Numbered from the stretch's first letter, positions 1 through 7,933 are shown. The stretch is DNA of 35,701 nt from an uncultured Mucilaginibacter sp. (GCF_946481715.1 NZ_CAMLOV010000040.1:1-35701); one strand, 5' to 3'. The notes: a model not told the origin generated them from the sequence alone. Program-made: numbers and translations.

Positions 1-1336
1 CTGCTTGCTCCGCCTGCTGCCTTTGCTGCTCGGTTTGTTGCTGGCGTTGCTGGTGCGCTTGCTGCCGTTGTTGTTCCCGGGTCTGCTCAAGTTGCTGGCG
101 TTGTTGGTCGGTTTGCTGCCGGCGGCTTTGCTCAATTTGTTGTTGAGCCTGTTGGCGCTGTTCTTCGCTTTGCTGCCCACGCTGTACCTGCATTTGCTGG
201 CGTTGTTGTTCGCGGGCCTGGCGTCGCTGGTCGGCCTGTTGAGTTTGGTTGTTCACATCGGCAGGGCGCCGTGTGGGCCTGTCGCCGTTAACTTGCTGCC
301 CTTGCTGTACAGTTCCTCCTGCATCGGCAGGGCGCCTGTTAAAGCGGCCGTTGTTACCACCTGCTTGCTGCCCGTTTGGTGTATTGGCACCGGGGCGGTT
401 ATTACCGGTACGTACAAACCGGCTATTGTTAGAGCGCGCTTCGTTAGCCAATCTGCTTGCGTTTTCGCGTTGTGTAACTACACCGGCCCGGCCATTGTTG
501 CCACCAATACGCTGCGTAGGGTTTTGCTGCCTGTACGCTGCGCCGTCAATTACCCTCGATGGGCGTGCATTCCTGTCGCGGCGTATATCCGGGCGGTAAA
601 AATTAACAGAATTGCGATTGAACGTATTGCGCGATGGCCGATCGGTGTTATTTATCGTGTAAACCCGTATCCGGCGTTTATTATAACGTTGCATCTCGTC
701 GAGGCGAGGGCCTGTAAAGTATGTGCGGTTATTATAGCGGTAGGTATTACGAATAAAATTGCTCCGGCGGTAAATATCCCTAACCCTTGCGTACGGAACG
801 CAATAGTTATAAATATTGGTATAATTGATATAGCCATACGGCGCAAACGACCAATAAAAATCAGGGGTGGAATAGGAGTTGAAATAATCGTCGTCATATG
901 ATGCGTTATATGCAACTTCGGGTGTCATCGGTGCCCAGCCATAATAGCCATCGCCATCCTTCCAGTCAACCCAGGCGGGTGCCCATTCGCTGCCGGGTAC
1001 CCATTCCCAGCCGTAGTAATCATCGTAGGTCCAACGGCCGTAGTGGAAGGTTGCCCATCCCCATTCGTAATCAGATACCCAGGTGTTGCCATAAGAGGTA
1101 TACACCCAATGCCCGTTAGTTACATACGGGCGGAAATCCTGATCCACATCAGGCACCCATACGTCGCCATATTTAGCATCGTATACCCAAGTGCCATAAG
1201 GCGCCAATTGGTCGTAAAACTCCTGTGTGGAGATATATTGCCCGCCCTCATCTTGTGCGGAGCTCTTTGCAGGGGCAATTGCCATTAATATAATGGCTAA
1301 AAGTGCTGTCCCCCATATTTTGGTTAATATTTTCAT
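1..1336 (-). CDS. DUF6600-type secreted Trp/Tyr-rich protein with Gln-rich tail, cut by window edge
   Basis: The 445 visible residues begin at an ATG (1334-1336) followed by a signal peptide (residues 1-28, ending AKSSAQ). Residues 40-140 hold repeated aromatic motifs such as YGTWVY, GHWVYT, YGNTW, WGWATFHYGRW and YYGWEWVPG, the pattern of DUF6600 proteins of Bacteroidota. Residues 180-300 are Arg/Asn-rich. From about residue 342 the protein becomes Gln/Arg-rich (QQRQQ-type repeats) and runs off the left edge, so its C-terminus is not visible. RRPAD occurs twice (334-338 and 356-360) in a duplicated segment. It is probably exported to the periplasm or outer surface; its molecular role is unknown. 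The Gln-rich part creates a long leucine-rich antisense reading frame on the plus strand that is not a gene. The family call is from motif memory; the coding frame is secure. Confidence 0.85.
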   Translation of the reverse strand, partial: MKILTKIWGTALLAIILMAIAPAKSSAQDEGGQYISTQEFYDQLAPYGTWVYDAKYGDVWVPDVDQDFRPYVTNGHWVYTSYGNTWVSDYEWGWATFHYGRWTYDDYYGWEWVPGSEWAPAWVDWKDGDGYYGWAPMTPEVAYNASYDDDYFNSYSTPDFYWSFAPYGYINYTNIYNYCVPYARVRDIYRRSNFIRNTYRYNNRTYFTGPRLDEMQRYNKRRIRVYTINNTDRPSRNTFNRNSVNFYRPDIRRDRNARPSRVIDGAAYRQQNPTQRIGGNNGRAGVVTQRENASRLANEARSNNSRFVRTGNNRPGANTPNGQQAGGNNGRFNRRPADAGGTVQQGQQVNGDRPTRRPADVNNQTQQADQRRQAREQQRQQMQVQRGQQSEEQRQQAQQQIEQSRRQQTDQQRQQLEQTREQQRQQAHQQRQQQTEQQRQQAEQA

Positions 1337-1450
1337 AATAAATTCAAGTAAGATAGGCTTATATTAGGTAGGACTATGCTAAGTATAAAACGTTTAAACA
1401 ATAAATAGTTTTAAGCCTTATATTGTATAACAAATCCGTTGCATATAAAT

Positions 1451-1484
1451 TTTGGCCGTTAGGCCGTTTTCTGCCCTATCTTTT
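1451..1484 (+). promoter_or_regulatory. Candidate Bacteroidota promoter for the 2OG oxygenase gene
   Basis: TTTG at 1451-1454 and TATCTTTT at 1477-1484 resemble the Bacteroidota -33 (TTTG) and -7 (TAnnTTTG) elements with a 22-nt spacer. A start near 1490 would give a leader of about 25 nt before the ATG at 1516. The last base of the -7 box differs from consensus. Confidence 0.4.
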
Positions 1485-1515
1485 TAATAATTTTACAGCA
1501 ATTAACCCAATACTT

Positions 1516-2478
1516 ATGAGCACAGTGAACATCCCCCGCCTCGACTTAAACACTTACATAAACGGCAGCGCAGAAGAAAAAAAGCAATTCTCTGACGCTA
1601 TCGGCAAAGCCTTTAATGAAACCGGCTTTGTTACCGTAACCAACCACGGTTTAAGCAAGGAGCTGATGGACAAACTATATGAGCAGGTAAAAGCCCTGTT
1701 TGCCCTGCCCGAAGCTGTAAAGCAACAATACGAGATACCCGAACTTGCCGGCCAGCGTGGCTATACCGGCAAGAATAAAGAAACCGCTAAAGGCTTTAAA
1801 GTGCCTGATTTGAAGGAGTTTTGGCAGATAGGCCAGATAGATCCCGAAGCAACCGCCAGCAAGGAAGACTACCCCGATAACATGGAGGTTGCCGAGCTGC
1901 CCGAGTTTAACACCACTACCGAAGAGGTTTACAAGAAGCTGGAAGCGGCCGGCAAGCACCTGTTGCGCGCCATAGCCGTTTACCTGGAACTACCCGAGAA
2001 CTACTTCGATGATAAAGTAGCGCACGGCAACTCCATCCTTCGCACGCTGCATTATTTCCCGATAGAGAACCCGGATGCATTGCCGGATGATGCTGTACGT
2101 GCCGGCGCGCACGAGGATATTAACCTGATTACCTTGCTGATAGGCGCCAGTGCCGACGGACTGGAGCTGCTTACCCGCGAGAATAAATGGTTCCCGGTTA
2201 CGGCGTTTGGGGAGGATTTGGTGGTGAACGTTGGTGATATGCTACAGCGCCTTACCAATAACAAACTAAAATCAACCACGCACCGGGTGGTGAACCCGCC
2301 GCGCGAGCAAATGAAGAACTCCCGTTTTTCGGTACCGTTTTTCCTGCACCCGAAATCAACTATGGATTTAACCAGCCTGCCGTCTACTATTGATGCGGAG
2401 CACCCTAAGGTTTACACCGATATAACCGCAGGGGAGTACCTGGATGAGCGATTAAGAGAGATAGGGTTGAAGAAATAA
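1516..2478 (+). CDS. 2-oxoglutarate/Fe(II)-dependent oxygenase, isopenicillin N synthase-like
   Basis: This 320-residue protein has the DIOX_N region (about 5-130) and a 2OG-Fe(II) oxygenase core (about 172-280). The iron triad is visible as H199-x-D201 (AHED) and H256 (STTHRVV). R270-x-S272 (NSRFSVPF) is the usual 2-oxoglutarate-binding pair. Family members oxidise small molecules in the cytosol using O2 and 2-oxoglutarate, or without the cosubstrate in isopenicillin N synthase itself; the substrate here cannot be read from sequence. I start at ATG 1516 (MSTVNIPRLDL), where family similarity begins. An in-frame TTG at 1423 would add 31 residues unlike the family and would run through the candidate promoter. 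It is probably monocistronic, with its own promoter and a strong terminator directly after the stop. Confidence 0.9.
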   Translation: MSTVNIPRLDLNTYINGSAEEKKQFSDAIGKAFNETGFVTVTNHGLSKELMDKLYEQVKALFALPEAVKQQYEIPELAGQRGYTGKNKETAKGFKVPDLKEFWQIGQIDPEATASKEDYPDNMEVAELPEFNTTTEEVYKKLEAAGKHLLRAIAVYLELPENYFDDKVAHGNSILRTLHYFPIENPDALPDDAVRAGAHEDINLITLLIGASADGLELLTRENKWFPVTAFGEDLVVNVGDMLQRLTNNKLKSTTHRVVNPPREQMKNSRFSVPFFLHPKSTMDLTSLPSTIDAEHPKVYTDITAGEYLDERLREIGLKK

Positions 2479-2482
2479 GTTA

Positions 2483-2512
2483 CAATAAAGCCGGCCATCG
2501 CCGGCTTTATTG
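2483..2512 (+). terminator. Perfect 13-bp hairpin terminator after the 2OG oxygenase gene
   Basis: The arms 2483-2495 (CAATAAAGCCGGC) and 2500-2512 are exact reverse complements around a CATC loop, five bases after the stop codon. The A-rich and T-rich outer ends make it usable on both strands, although no long U-tract follows. Confidence 0.75.
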
Positions 2513-2533
2513 CTTAAGCACCCAGGGCAATGC

Positions 2534-2650
2534 AACTGTACGAATCGTACAGTTCGTACAATCTCGTACAGTTCGTACAATTTTTCTTGCAATTCGTACA
2601 GTTTCGCACAAGTTCGTACAGTTTCGTACAAATCCGTACAGTTTCGTACA
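2534..2650. repeat. Phased TCGTACA repeat array headed by a 21-bp palindrome
   Basis: TCGTACA or a one-base variant occurs at 2545, 2554, 2564, 2573, 2594, 2604 (TCGCACA), 2614, 2624, 2633 (TCCGTACA) and 2644. Spacings are 9-10 bp, with one 21-bp step, so all copies lie on roughly the same helix face. From 2591 on the array reads as three 20-bp units, each made of two near-identical 10-mers; the first part reads as two 18-19-bp units. The array opens with a perfect palindrome, AACTGTACGA-A-TCGTACAGTT (2534-2554). It lies between two convergent genes, so it is not an obvious promoter element. The rest of this gap (2651-2808) is T-rich with no recognisable gene. Confidence 0.8.
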
Positions 2651-2808
2651 GCAAAAAAACGGTTTGCGGAAATCTGCGTTTTTCTGTGGTTTTTCGGTGT
2701 TTTTCTGTGGTTTTATCGCGCTTAACTGCGGGGGGTAAAAAAACTGAAATTTTCGTTTTTCCGGGGACTTAGAGCCATGCCCGTAGACCCAAATTGCCCG
2801 CAGTTTTA

Positions 2809-4212
2809 CTACTCCAATACCACCTTCTGATGCTGGTACGGAATTTCGATATTGGCAAAACCTTTTTCCTTCAGCTTCTCTGCAAAGTGTTGCTGTACCT
2901 CGTACTCGCCGTGCACTAAAAACAGCTGCTTTACCATTTTGGGGTCCTGGCAACTGAGGAAGTGGAGCAAGTCTTCATAGTCGCCGTGGGCACTCATGCT
3001 TTTGATGGACTGTACTTCGGCATTCACCTGGTACTGGTCGCCAAAAATATGCACCTCCTTTTCGCCGCGGGCAAGGCGGCCGCCCAACGAGTTTGGCTCA
3101 GCATAGCCCACCATTAATATGGTGTTCTTTTGGTTATTGATGTTGTTTTTAATGTGGTGTTTCACCCGCCCGGCCTCTGCCATGCCCGATGAGGAGATGA
3201 TAACGCACGGGCGCACATCATCGTTAAGCGCTATAGACTCCTGGGTAGACTGCACAAACTTCAGCCCCTTAAAGCCAAAGGGATCGGCATCTACCTTCAT
3301 TACTTCCTTTACATCTTTATTGTACACCTCCGGGTGGTCTTTTAATACCTGCGTAGCTTTCTCCGATAGCGGGCTGTCTACATAATAAGGCACATCGGGT
3401 AATTCGCCTTTTAATTCTAAGGCATTTAAAGCATAAAGCAACTCCTGGGTACGCCCTACGCTAAAGGCGGGGATAATTACCTTGCCTTTTTTAACCTCGC
3501 AGGTGTGTTTAATAATTTCCAGCAGGGCATCCTCAATAGGGCCTAAATCTTTATGCAGGCTGTCGCCGTAGGTCGATTCCAGCAAAATATAATCTGCCTG
3601 GGGGAAGGTTTGGGGGCTTTTCAGCAACAGGTCGCCATAACGGCCAACGTCGCCGCTAAAGGTGATGTAGGTTTTCTTGCCGTTCTCTATCACCCTGATG
3701 TGTACCGCCGCGCTGCCCAGCACGTGCCCGGCATCGGTAAACTTAAATTTAAGGTTTGGCGAGATATGGTACGCCTCGTGGTAATCTACAATTTTAAACT
3801 GGCCAAGGGCCTTTATTACATCATCCTCGGTATATAAAGCCTCCAAAAGCGGCTGGCCATTGCGGGCGCGGTGCTTGTTGCTGTACTCCACATCCTGCAT
3901 TTGTATCTTGGCGGAGTCCATCAGCAGTATCTTGCAAAGGTCCATGGTAGGGGCGGTGCAAAATATTGGCCCTTCAAAACCCTCGGCCACCAGGCGGGGT
4001 ATCAACCCGCAGTGGTCTATATGCGCGTGGGAGAGGATCAGGTAATCAACCTTTGCGGGGTTAAAGCCAAAATGCTCGTTCATCTCTTCGGTTTGCTCGC
4101 CCATGCCCTGAAACATGCCGCAATCTAAAAGTACACCTGTACCATCCTGTAAACGTAAAAGGTGCTTGCTGCCGGTAACATTACGGGCAGCGCCGTGAAA
4201 GGTAATATCCAT
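2809..4212 (-). CDS. Beta-CASP metallo-beta-lactamase-fold hydrolase, RNA-processing type
   Basis: The 467-residue protein has the metallo-beta-lactamase motif H62-A-H-I-D-H67, a later DAGHVLGSA histidine and the FSGDVGR aspartate that complete the two-zinc site. A beta-CASP insertion and a C-terminal RNA-specificity (RMMBL) segment follow, including SSSGMAEAGRV and the SAHGDYEDL and VHGE motifs. This order matches CPSF73-like/Ysh1-like bacterial nucleases, which are cytosolic ribonucleases; whether this one cleaves RNA is inferred from family. No signal peptide is present and the length is usual. It is divergent from the BlaI/M56 pair and shares their 132-bp intergenic region, including the nearer palindrome at 4272-4287, so common regulation is possible. 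Confidence 0.9.
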   Translation of the reverse strand: MDITFHGAARNVTGSKHLLRLQDGTGVLLDCGMFQGMGEQTEEMNEHFGFNPAKVDYLILSHAHIDHCGLIPRLVAEGFEGPIFCTAPTMDLCKILLMDSAKIQMQDVEYSNKHRARNGQPLLEALYTEDDVIKALGQFKIVDYHEAYHISPNLKFKFTDAGHVLGSAAVHIRVIENGKKTYITFSGDVGRYGDLLLKSPQTFPQADYILLESTYGDSLHKDLGPIEDALLEIIKHTCEVKKGKVIIPAFSVGRTQELLYALNALELKGELPDVPYYVDSPLSEKATQVLKDHPEVYNKDVKEVMKVDADPFGFKGLKFVQSTQESIALNDDVRPCVIISSSGMAEAGRVKHHIKNNINNQKNTILMVGYAEPNSLGGRLARGEKEVHIFGDQYQVNAEVQSIKSMSAHGDYEDLLHFLSCQDPKMVKQLFLVHGEYEVQQHFAEKLKEKGFANIEIPYQHQKVVLE

Positions 4213-4271
4213 TTATATTTGGTTGTGGATTTGAAGAACCAAACATGCGCATAAAAGTTTAATAAATAAAA

Positions 4272-4287
4272 AACTAAACTTTTAGTT
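4272..4287. promoter_or_regulatory. Putative BlaI-family operator, copy 1
   Basis: Perfect 6-4-6 palindrome AACTAA-ACTT-TTAGTT. An identical pair of arms with a different centre recurs 48 bp downstream. This copy overlaps the likely -33 region of the BlaI gene and lies 60 bp from the start of the divergent MBL gene. Assignment to BlaI is inferred from position. Confidence 0.6.
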
Positions 4288-4309
4288 GTTAATTTGGTTT
4301 TTATATTTT
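4281..4309 (+). promoter_or_regulatory. Candidate promoter of the BlaI/M56 operon
   Basis: TATATTTT at 4302-4309 matches TAnnTTTG in seven of eight positions. A weak TTTA at 4281-4284 lies 17 nt upstream. The predicted start, near 4315, would fall between the two palindromes, as expected for a repressed promoter. The -33 match is poor. Confidence 0.35.
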
Positions 4310-4319
4310 AACTTCGTTT

Positions 4320-4335
4320 AACTAATAAGTTAGTT
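4320..4335. promoter_or_regulatory. Putative BlaI-family operator, copy 2
   Basis: Perfect 6-4-6 palindrome AACTAA-TAAG-TTAGTT, with the same arms as the copy at 4272-4287. It ends nine bases before the BlaI ATG, where bound repressor would block transcription. Arms conserved with unlike centres suggest a dimeric DNA-binding protein. Confidence 0.6.
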
Positions 4336-4344
4336 TGTATTATT

Positions 4345-4719
4345 ATGATGGAAATTAAAGACTTGACCCGTGCCGAGGAGCAGATAATGCAGGTGCTTTG
4401 GCAGCTAAAAAAGGGCTTCGTAAAAGATGTGCTTGATGTATTGCCCGAGCCAAAACCCGCTTACAATACGGTATCAACCATTATCCGGATTTTGGAAACC
4501 AAGGGCTTTGTGGGGCATACCGCCTACGGCAAAAGCCACGAGTACCACCCCATAGTAAGTAAGGAGCAGTATAAAAGCTTTGCCGCCGATAAACTGCTTA
4601 CGGGCTACTTCGATAATTCGGTAAACCGGATGCTTTCCTTTTTTGTGAAGAAGGAAAAAATAGACCTGAAAGAGGCCGATGAGATCATGAAACTGATTGA
4701 AAAACTTAAAGATAAATAG
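4345..4719 (+). CDS. BlaI/MecI/CopY-family transcriptional repressor
   Basis: The 124-residue length and layout match BlaI-type repressors: a winged helix at about residues 6-75 (LTRAEEQIMQVLW, then AYNTVSTIIRILETKGFV as the recognition helix region) and a C-terminal dimerisation helix region (about 80-124). In the family, a dimer binds palindromic operators and is inactivated by proteolysis through the partner membrane protease encoded next to it. The M56 protease gene begins two bases after this stop codon, so the two are co-transcribed. Two identical palindromes upstream are the probable operators, giving autoregulation. The start may be ATG 4345 or ATG 4348, one residue shorter. The inducing signal is unknown. 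Confidence 0.92.
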   Translation: MMEIKDLTRAEEQIMQVLWQLKKGFVKDVLDVLPEPKPAYNTVSTIIRILETKGFVGHTAYGKSHEYHPIVSKEQYKSFAADKLLTGYFDNSVNRMLSFFVKKEKIDLKEADEIMKLIEKLKDK

Positions 4720-4721
4720 TT

Positions 4722-6704
4722 ATGGCTTGGTGGCATTATTTATTCCTGGTAAATATTTACCTCACCCTGTTCTTTGGCTTTTATGCGCTGCTTTTACGCC
4801 GCGAAACATTTTTTCAGCTCAACCGCATTTATTTGGTAGGTGCGGCGCTGCTGTCGTTCTTTATCCCGCTGATACAATCAGAATGGGTGAAAAACCTGTT
4901 TATTACGCAAAAGGTACAGTATGCCTTTTATGGCACGGGTACCGATATTAATATTACCGCGCTGGCACCTATAAAAGATACGCCTTACACGCTTGGCGAA
5001 GTGTTTATAATGCTTTACCTGGCAGGCGTAATATTGCTTGCCCTGCGGCTGATGTGGCAGTTTGTACAATTACGCAGGATAATAAAACAGGCGGTGCCAT
5101 CAGTCCCATATTCTTTCTTTAACAAAATAAACATTGCCGAGGATACCCAAAGCAAAGAGGTTGTTATGGCGCACGAGCAGGTGCATGCGAAGCAATGGCA
5201 CTCGGCCGATGTGCTGATCATCGAAGCGGTAATGATCATCAACTGGTTTAACCCGGTGGTGTACCTGTACCGTTTTGCCATTAAGCATATCCACGAATAC
5301 ATAGCCGATAGGCAGGCCATCAAAGCCGGCAACGATAAAGCGGAATATGCTTTGCTGCTGCTAAGCCAAACCTTTAATGCCCCGGCGCACCACTTAGTTA
5401 ACCCATTTTATAACCACAGTTTACTAAAACAACGCATTATGATGTTACAGAAAAACAAATCGCAACGGGTTAAATTGTTAAAATATGGCTTATCGGCGCC
5501 ATTATTTATACTGATGCTGGTACTTTCATCTGCTACCATCAGCAACAGCAAGGCTATCGAAAGCATTCATAAAGATGCCGAGGAACTGTTTTTGCAACCG
5601 GCAACTTCTGTAGTGCCTGATAAAGATGCCGAAGAAGCTCCTTTAACCCGCGACGCAGATAAAGCAACCGCTAAAAACTTGTTGTTAAAAGAAACTGTAG
5701 CGGTTATAGACACCAACAAAAAGGGTGTGGTTTACACTGCGGTGCAAACGCAGCCTAAATTCCCCGGTGGCACTGATGCGTTTGCTAAGTATTTGGCAAA
5801 AACAATTAAGTACCCAAAAATTGCCCGCGAAAACAACATACAGGGCCGTGTGATATTAACCTTTGTGGTAGAGAAAGATGGGGCATTGAGCGGCGTGAAA
5901 GTACTGCGCGGTATTGGCAGCGGCTGCGATGAGGAAGCTATCCGTGCCATAAAAGCATCCCCAAAATGGATTGCCGGCAAGCAGGGCGGCAAAAAAGTGC
6001 GGGTGCAATACTCGGTACCTGTAAATTTTGCAATTGCTGATAAGGCGGCAGCGGTTAAAGTGCCGCAAACTGACCTGAGCGGGGGGCTAACCGAAGCAAT
6101 ATTTACGGCCGTTGAGCAGCAACCCGGTTTCCCCGGAGGCAACGAGGCTTGTGCTAAATACCTGTCCACCAATATCAGGTACCCGGCAGATGCCCGCAAA
6201 AATAAGGTACAGGGCAGGGTAGTAACCAGCTTTGTGGTGAACAAAGATGGCACCATAGGCGACGTAAAAGTACTGAGGGGAATTGGCTACGGTGCCGACG
6301 AAGAGGCCGTACGCGTTATTAAAAACATGCCTAAATGGTACCCAGGCATGCAAAACGGCAGGGCTGTAAATGTGCAGTACACGTTGCCTATATCGTTTAC
6401 TTTAGACGGCAGGCAGCTAAACCTGCAGGGCAAGGCCGATCCCGCCACTTACCCTAAAACCTTCAGCGCAGTAGCCGGAAGTGTTACCACCTTAAAAACC
6501 AGCGACGGCACCAGTCTTATACAGCTAAAAGGCCCTAATAAGCCATTGTATATAGTTGATGGCAAAGAGGTGGAAGATTTAAGCGCCATTAACCCTAACG
6601 ATATACAAAGTATTAATGTTACAAAGGACGCATCAGCCACCACAGAGTATGGCGATAAAGGAAAAAACGGCGTTATCTTTGTTACAATGAAGAAAGCAAA
6701 GTAA
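4722..6704 (+). CDS. BlaR1-like M56 membrane metalloprotease with two TonB C-terminal domains and a plug-like tail
   Basis: This 660-residue protein has membrane helices at about 5-25, 37-52, 93-112 and 255-272. The zinc protease motif H151-E-Q-V-H155 is followed by H191-E192-Y-I-A-D-R, the likely third-ligand region, as in M56/BlaR1 peptidases. In place of a penicillin-binding sensor domain, the periplasmic part has two successive TonB C-terminal domains (about 340-437 and 460-560, both with Q-x-x-P-x-FPGG, a YP motif and QGRV). It ends with a short segment (about 605-657: PLYIVDGKEV, INPNDIQSINV, DKGKNGVIFV) like the plug start of TonB-dependent receptors. Family logic suggests it senses an envelope state and triggers cleavage of the upstream BlaI repressor. 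What the TonB domains bind is unknown. The architecture recurs in Bacteroidota, to my knowledge. A terminator follows. Confidence 0.9.
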   Translation: MAWWHYLFLVNIYLTLFFGFYALLLRRETFFQLNRIYLVGAALLSFFIPLIQSEWVKNLFITQKVQYAFYGTGTDINITALAPIKDTPYTLGEVFIMLYLAGVILLALRLMWQFVQLRRIIKQAVPSVPYSFFNKINIAEDTQSKEVVMAHEQVHAKQWHSADVLIIEAVMIINWFNPVVYLYRFAIKHIHEYIADRQAIKAGNDKAEYALLLLSQTFNAPAHHLVNPFYNHSLLKQRIMMLQKNKSQRVKLLKYGLSAPLFILMLVLSSATISNSKAIESIHKDAEELFLQPATSVVPDKDAEEAPLTRDADKATAKNLLLKETVAVIDTNKKGVVYTAVQTQPKFPGGTDAFAKYLAKTIKYPKIARENNIQGRVILTFVVEKDGALSGVKVLRGIGSGCDEEAIRAIKASPKWIAGKQGGKKVRVQYSVPVNFAIADKAAAVKVPQTDLSGGLTEAIFTAVEQQPGFPGGNEACAKYLSTNIRYPADARKNKVQGRVVTSFVVNKDGTIGDVKVLRGIGYGADEEAVRVIKNMPKWYPGMQNGRAVNVQYTLPISFTLDGRQLNLQGKADPATYPKTFSAVAGSVTTLKTSDGTSLIQLKGPNKPLYIVDGKEVEDLSAINPNDIQSINVTKDASATTEYGDKGKNGVIFVTMKKAK

Positions 6705-6726
6705 ATTTATATAGTTAATTGTAACC

Positions 6727-6760
6727 AAAAGCCGGTGGATAAAGATCTGCCGGCTTTTTT
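6727..6760 (+). terminator. Intrinsic terminator of the BlaI/M56 operon
   Basis: AAAAGCCGG (6727-6735) pairs with CCGGCTTTT (6750-6758) around a 14-nt loop, and the T run continues to 6760. It lies 22 bases after the M56 stop codon. Between it and 6971 I see no supported gene. Confidence 0.75.
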
Positions 6761-6971
6761 GTACTAACCTCGCTCACCACCCATTAACCACGTTTGTCAA
6801 GTAACGGGGGTACGGGGGAAATATCTTCTGTAGCATGAATTATGGGAATACTTTACTGCTTAACCTGCATTTTATCCTGGGTGGAATCTTATTAAATTCA
6901 ATAATATCGAATCAACCACAAAAGGCTTTAGATCAAAATATAGGGCTTCGACCGGCAACCGGTTGCAATAA

Positions 6972-7499
6972 TCAATTCGTAATATATTTGGCGGAAATCA
7001 ATAACAATAAGGTACGGTCGGCTTTTGCCTCATCGTAGTTTTCTTTCAGCAATTGGTTAATATGCTTGTTTTTCAGTTTTACAGCGGCCATTTGTAGAAT
7101 TTGGAAGGATGCCATTTCTACGCTTTCGATATTTTGGAGATAAAAAATGATGGAAAGGTCACGAAGTTCCGGTTCGCCTGTTTGTTCATCGATAGCTTCA
7201 AATGCGTCTTCGATAAGGCCTGTAAGGCCATGGATACTCCCTTTGGTAACTTCGGCATCTAATATGGTGTAGATCACCTCCATCCTTGCAATTTGCTTTT
7301 CTACATCTTCAACCGTTTCGCAAATGGCTTGTTTAAGGTCTGCAAATTGAACTTCATCTAAAAGCCCAGGCAATTTGGATACCAGGTGAAGTTTGGCCGC
7401 ATAAATTCGGTCGAGGTGTTTGATGAAAAAAACTTTAAGTTTTTCCGAACCTAAATTTATCTTCTTCCAGGAGCTGTGTTTGTTAGGCTGTTCAGTCAT
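6972..7499 (-). CDS. DUF892 (YciE/YciF-like) ferritin-like protein
   Basis: The 175-residue, mostly helical protein fits the DUF892 four-helix pattern: LKQAICETVEDVEKQIARMEVI, then GLTGLIEDAFEAI, then LQNIESVEMASFQIL, then LLKENYDEAKADRTLLLL. DUF892 members are ferritin-like and linked to stress in other bacteria. The family's usual EHYE metal-site motif reads ESVE here, so the histidine is lost and metal binding is uncertain. It starts 17 bases after the upstream response regulator stop and is probably transcribed with it. No signal peptide is present, so it is likely cytosolic. Confidence 0.75.
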   Translation of the reverse strand: MTEQPNKHSSWKKINLGSEKLKVFFIKHLDRIYAAKLHLVSKLPGLLDEVQFADLKQAICETVEDVEKQIARMEVIYTILDAEVTKGSIHGLTGLIEDAFEAIDEQTGEPELRDLSIIFYLQNIESVEMASFQILQMAAVKLKNKHINQLLKENYDEAKADRTLLLLISAKYITN

Positions 7500-7516
7500 A
7501 GCGGCAAGTTATGCTG

Positions 7517-7879
7517 CTAAGTTATAAATTCTTTCACTTTTGTAAGCAGTTGGTAAATATCAAATGGTTTATTGACGAAAGCATTTGCCCCACAACTATT
7601 CGCCAACAGCTGAATATCTTCTTCTGCGGAGACCAGGATTACGGGGATTTTTTCCAAATCCAGTTGAGCTTTAATTTCGGAGCAAATCTGCGCACCCGAC
7701 TTTTCAAACCCATTTATCCTAACATCGAGTAAGATAAGATCGGGATGCAGGATCTTTATTTCTTCTACTGAAGTTCCTGTATTAAACAGTATAGGTTCAT
7801 ATCCTTCTTCACCAAATATAATATCAAAAATAGACAGTATATCTTCGTCATCATCAATCACCAGTATGCGTTTTCCCAT
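7517..7879 (-). CDS. Single-domain response regulator (CheY-like)
   Basis: The 120 residues form just a receiver domain. The acidic pocket D9-D10-D11, phospho-acceptor D52 (LILLDVRI), S84 (LVSAEE) and K104 (NKPFD) are all present. It has no output domain, so it must act through protein contacts or phosphotransfer. It lies 54 bases after the PAS-AraC gene and 17 bases before the DUF892 gene on the same strand, suggesting one stress-related unit. No histidine kinase is encoded nearby, so its phosphodonor is elsewhere in the genome. Confidence 0.9.
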   Translation of the reverse strand: MGKRILVIDDDEDILSIFDIIFGEEGYEPILFNTGTSVEEIKILHPDLILLDVRINGFEKSGAQICSEIKAQLDLEKIPVILVSAEEDIQLLANSCGANAFVNKPFDIYQLLTKVKEFIT

Positions 7880-7933
7880 GGCTTGTTTTACTTACTAATA
7901 GTCAAAAGGCATTCCATAAAAAAAAATTCGTAA

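Noticed and set aside
5..901. Plus-strand 298-codon open frame rich in leucine
   Set aside because: It is the antisense of the Gln-rich and Arg-rich parts of the DUF6600 gene; CAG/CAA codons read backwards give leucine. The minus-strand frame has a signal peptide and family motifs.
1423..1515. 31-residue N-terminal extension of the 2OG oxygenase from TTG 1423
   Set aside because: The residues before MSTVNIPRLDL are unlike the family and overlap the likely promoter.
2507..2953. Minus-strand 148-codon open frame
   Set aside because: Half of it is the TCGTACA repeat array read as protein and half overlaps the beta-CASP gene in another frame. No protein-like pattern.
6835..7038. Plus-strand 67-codon open frame
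   Set aside because: It overlaps the end of the DUF892 gene on the other strand and has no recognisable domain or promoter.
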